From contig CM060831.1 of the NCBI GenBank assembly GCA_030762175.1, forward strand, positions 66,756,001-66,820,000: a DNA stretch of 64,000 nt, read 5' to 3'. The translations under genes were made by a program, and so were the position numbers. The notes below the pieces were generated by a model. It was not told the origin of the DNA. It saw only the letters and a list, made by a program, of their open reading frames with translations, and made no database searches. This document shows, piece by piece, positions 61,491-64,000 of this stretch. Numbering within the stretch: the stretch's first letter is position 1; each line of letters opens with the position of its first letter. The stretch comes from Metallyticus violacea (Eukaryota; Arthropoda; Insecta; Mantodea; Metallyticidae).

Positions 61491-63470
61491 CTTATTATTC
61501 GTTTTGAATGCAGTATCGTTTTAGGTTTTCGGTACAAATAAAAATACTAACTTTACGCACGGTGACACCATCTCTTTTTCTAGTTACGGTTGTACTCCTA
61601 ACTCAAAAAACCTCACTGTAAATGAAAAACACTGAATTATTCTATTCCACTGCGACAGTTTATTTGATTCATGTATTCATATTGAGTTCGCTCGTACTGT
61701 CGGGAATTATCAGAAGGACAATTCCAGTATGGTCATGTCCAAAATGCTAATATGATTAATAAATTAATAGTGTCCACACACTTTGGACAACTAAAGAATA
61801 GCATCCTTCAAGAGGCTGTTTAATTACTCAAAGAAAATTAAAAAATTAACGGTAAATCCAAAAGCAAATGTCTGAAAAATGAAAGCGGGCATCACTCACA
61901 TCTTGTGTCAAACGAATACTAAATTTTAAACTGCATTAGAATTAATTATACTGTAACCTTAGTGTTTTTATTATCCACTACTGTCCGCCCGCTCCAATTC
62001 CAGTGTTAACCAGGTTGGCCTTGAATGACGGTTGCAATCCCCATTGCCACTCGGCCATCAGGTAATGGAACGATTAGCAAAATAAAAGGTATAAATGGAA
62101 GAAAGTAGACCATATTACATCCTAATTTTAACTAAGAATAATTGGAAGATTAAAGTTAAAAAAATAATCAAATGAGGTTATAGAATTGTATATTAAAATC
62201 AAGACCTGCATTCTGCCACAATCAGTGTCCTAAAAATGGGCTAACAAATTTAAAAGCGTCCGCATCTAGTCACTTTTGTAGAATAATTTAATACACTATG
62301 TACACTGATTTAACAAAAACAAGTAAATGTTGCTAACCTTATAAATAAGACGGTATGTGCAAAGACGATTGTCAAATATTTCTACTGTAATAAACGACTG
62401 TCAATTGCGGCTGTACAAAGCATGTGAAGCCGCTCGGAGCAAATGTAACGAGTATCTGTGCAGTGTAATGTTTCATGCATTCTGCACCGCGCTATCTGCA
62501 GCTTTCAAGTAATGCACAACATTTCCGCTGTGTAGGCGTTCCGTGTTCTTTCATCATTACCGGCAAACGACATATGCAGAGAGTTATAAAAAAGGAAATG
62601 TGTGTGCTATTATGTTTCCATGGAAATAAAATGGTGTACGTTTTCCCTGCAAAAAATTACAGTGAATTATAAAAATGGAAAGAAGAACTAACGAAAACAT
62701 CACAAAGAGAAGTATTTAGGTTGAGCATATATTACAGTGGATCAATAGCTATTTATTCTTAAGGACCTATATCTTGATTTGAAGTTTTTAATTCATTAGT
62801 AAGTGACATACAAGTGAAGATATCGGTTCCCAGAACAGCAGACTTGAATACGATGTGTTATTTTTGCCAATGCTTAAAAAGCAATATAAAACGATGAGTT
62901 GGTATTTTTATACATAAAATCAAAGGAGGTAATCCGCCCACCGTTGCTAAGATTTGGATTTTTAAGTGAGCTTGACCTTGGTGCTGCCACCCAATTCGCT
63001 TCCCTAGTGAAATCTGGGCTACACAATGGCTGCGGAGCGACTTTTCCATTAACCTTTATCTTGTGAAACTAGCAGATGTTTAAAACATACCAACAATATT
63101 TCATTATTAGAATACTTTTCAAATTCTCGCATGAGAATTCTCCAAAGATGCGGGGCATTCTGGCTGCAGACATAACCATTATTTTCTGATGGAATAAAGA
63201 ATTTGGATCAATAGTGCGAGAACCTTATAAAGGGAAAGTGTACACAAAAATGACATATCTCTAACATTATTTCCTATATATCTCAAAACATTAAATTTGT
63301 TGTTACTTTTTGAAACGCTCTCGTAAAACTATTAATAATATTTCTAACTATCTACTACTAGTAAATTACAGCTGATTATTCTAGGACAAAAGTTTTTATT
63401 GAATAAGACCTTGCAATTCAATATGAATAAGATACACCACAGTCTGTTTTTGTCTGGACGTTTCGCTAAT
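61491..63470. other. Non-coding
   Basis: No gene recognised. A GGCCGAGTGG motif on the minus strand near 62,055 recalls a tRNA A box, but no B box or stem structure supports it. Confidence 0.45.
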
Positions 63471-63479
63471 TTTTCGGTT

Positions 63480-63640
63480 CCTTGGTAATAGACATTCGCT
63501 TTAAATAATCTCGGGCGATGGAATGAGAGAGCAGTGCCTATAGAGATGCCCAACTCCTGTGCAATTTCCGCAACAGTCACTGTACAATTGCTGTGAATCA
63601 TTGCATCAGTCTGCATACAATGTTATTGTTCCTCCCTTGT
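63480..63640 (-). pseudogene. mariner HTH fragment
   Basis: Minus-strand frame with AMIHSNCTVTVAEIAQELGISIGTALSF, matching the second helix-turn-helix of mariner transposases (R-VTVAEVAQELGISVGSAH). Only this DNA-binding piece remains; the stretch after it is not recognisable. Confidence 0.6.
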
Positions 63641-64000
63641 CTATCAGCATCAATCACGTCTGTGCGTCTGCTAGCATCATTTCATTAGAGCTGGAATTCA
63701 CATTGCATTTGGCCCATACATTGCTGAAATTTCAAGATGAATCTCAGAGCAATGGAAACATGTTATCTACAAAAATAATACTGTAGGGCCGGCTTTTCAG
63801 GTGCAGCAGGCACAGCCTGTATTAATTTCATAGTTTCACACTTTGAACTAGTTTAAACTATTTCTGAATGCTGTATTTATTAGTAACAGCTCTCTGCTTT
63901 GGCATGACTCTTACATCTGCATCCTCTAGTACAGTCATGTTTCACATCGATTGCCATGGCAACTGGGGACGCTTGCTTTATGCTCTGAGATAGCAAGTGC
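63641..64000. other. Non-coding to window end
   Basis: Nothing recognised. Confidence 0.4.

Noticed and set aside
62020..62090. Possible tRNA-like element on the minus strand (GATGGCCGAGTGG)
   Set aside because: No convincing B box or cloverleaf; probably chance or a very old SINE remnant.
1..64000. CRISPR arrays, bacterial operons, rRNA genes
   Set aside because: No regularly spaced repeats, no tightly packed long frames with ribosome binding sites, and no rRNA sequence seen.

Overview
This looks like AT-rich, non-coding nuclear DNA from an animal, most likely an insect with a large repeat-filled genome. The evidence is tRNA-derived SINEs with target-site duplications, decayed Tc1/mariner-superfamily transposases, spliceosomal donor sites, TATA promoters and long microsatellites. 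A polyneopteran such as a cockroach or termite is only a guess. There is no intact multi-exon gene and no rRNA, CRISPR or bacterial operon. Nearly all open frames are short, and several that I checked begin at GTG or TTG, so I treat them as chance.

Bases 1-24,524 form one imperfect giant inverted repeat. The left arm (1-7,583) pairs with the right arm (9,117-24,524) around a 1.5 kb loop. In order from outside in, 1-1,530 pairs with 23,018-24,524, 3,721-4,240 with 22,510-23,017, 4,241-5,162 with 13,593-14,530, 5,208-5,968 with 10,981-11,753, and 5,969-7,583 with 9,117-10,764. The right arm carries extra blocks at 10,765-10,980, 11,754-13,592 and 14,531-22,507; it lacks the left-arm block 1,531-3,720. 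A second inverted pair (C: 15,420-17,655 against 26,500-28,757) interlocks with it, giving the order A, C, A', C'. An older direct repeat (D: 1,430-2,330 and 19,185-20,115) shows that the 1,531-3,720 gap is a deletion in the right arm.

Between 18.8 and 43.8 kb there are four related copies of a small first exon. Each encodes, or once encoded, a 17-residue signal-peptide-like start followed by an intron donor. Two look usable (18,800-18,850 minus; 31,382-31,432 plus) and two are broken (36,490-36,528 plus; 43,681-43,731 minus). They suggest a cluster of duplicated genes for small secreted proteins whose later exons I cannot identify.

The rest is a mobile-element graveyard. It includes a 1.79 kb Tc1/mariner-superfamily element with TIRs of about 160-180 bp (32,954-34,742), a 1.24 kb mariner (49,114-50,349), three other transposase fragments, three tRNA-derived SINE families (A, B and C, with A nested in B twice at nearly the same site), and two dispersed repeats, R1 (five copies) and R2 (two copies). 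There is also a tandem duplication just upstream of one signal-peptide exon and another at 46.2-46.7 kb.
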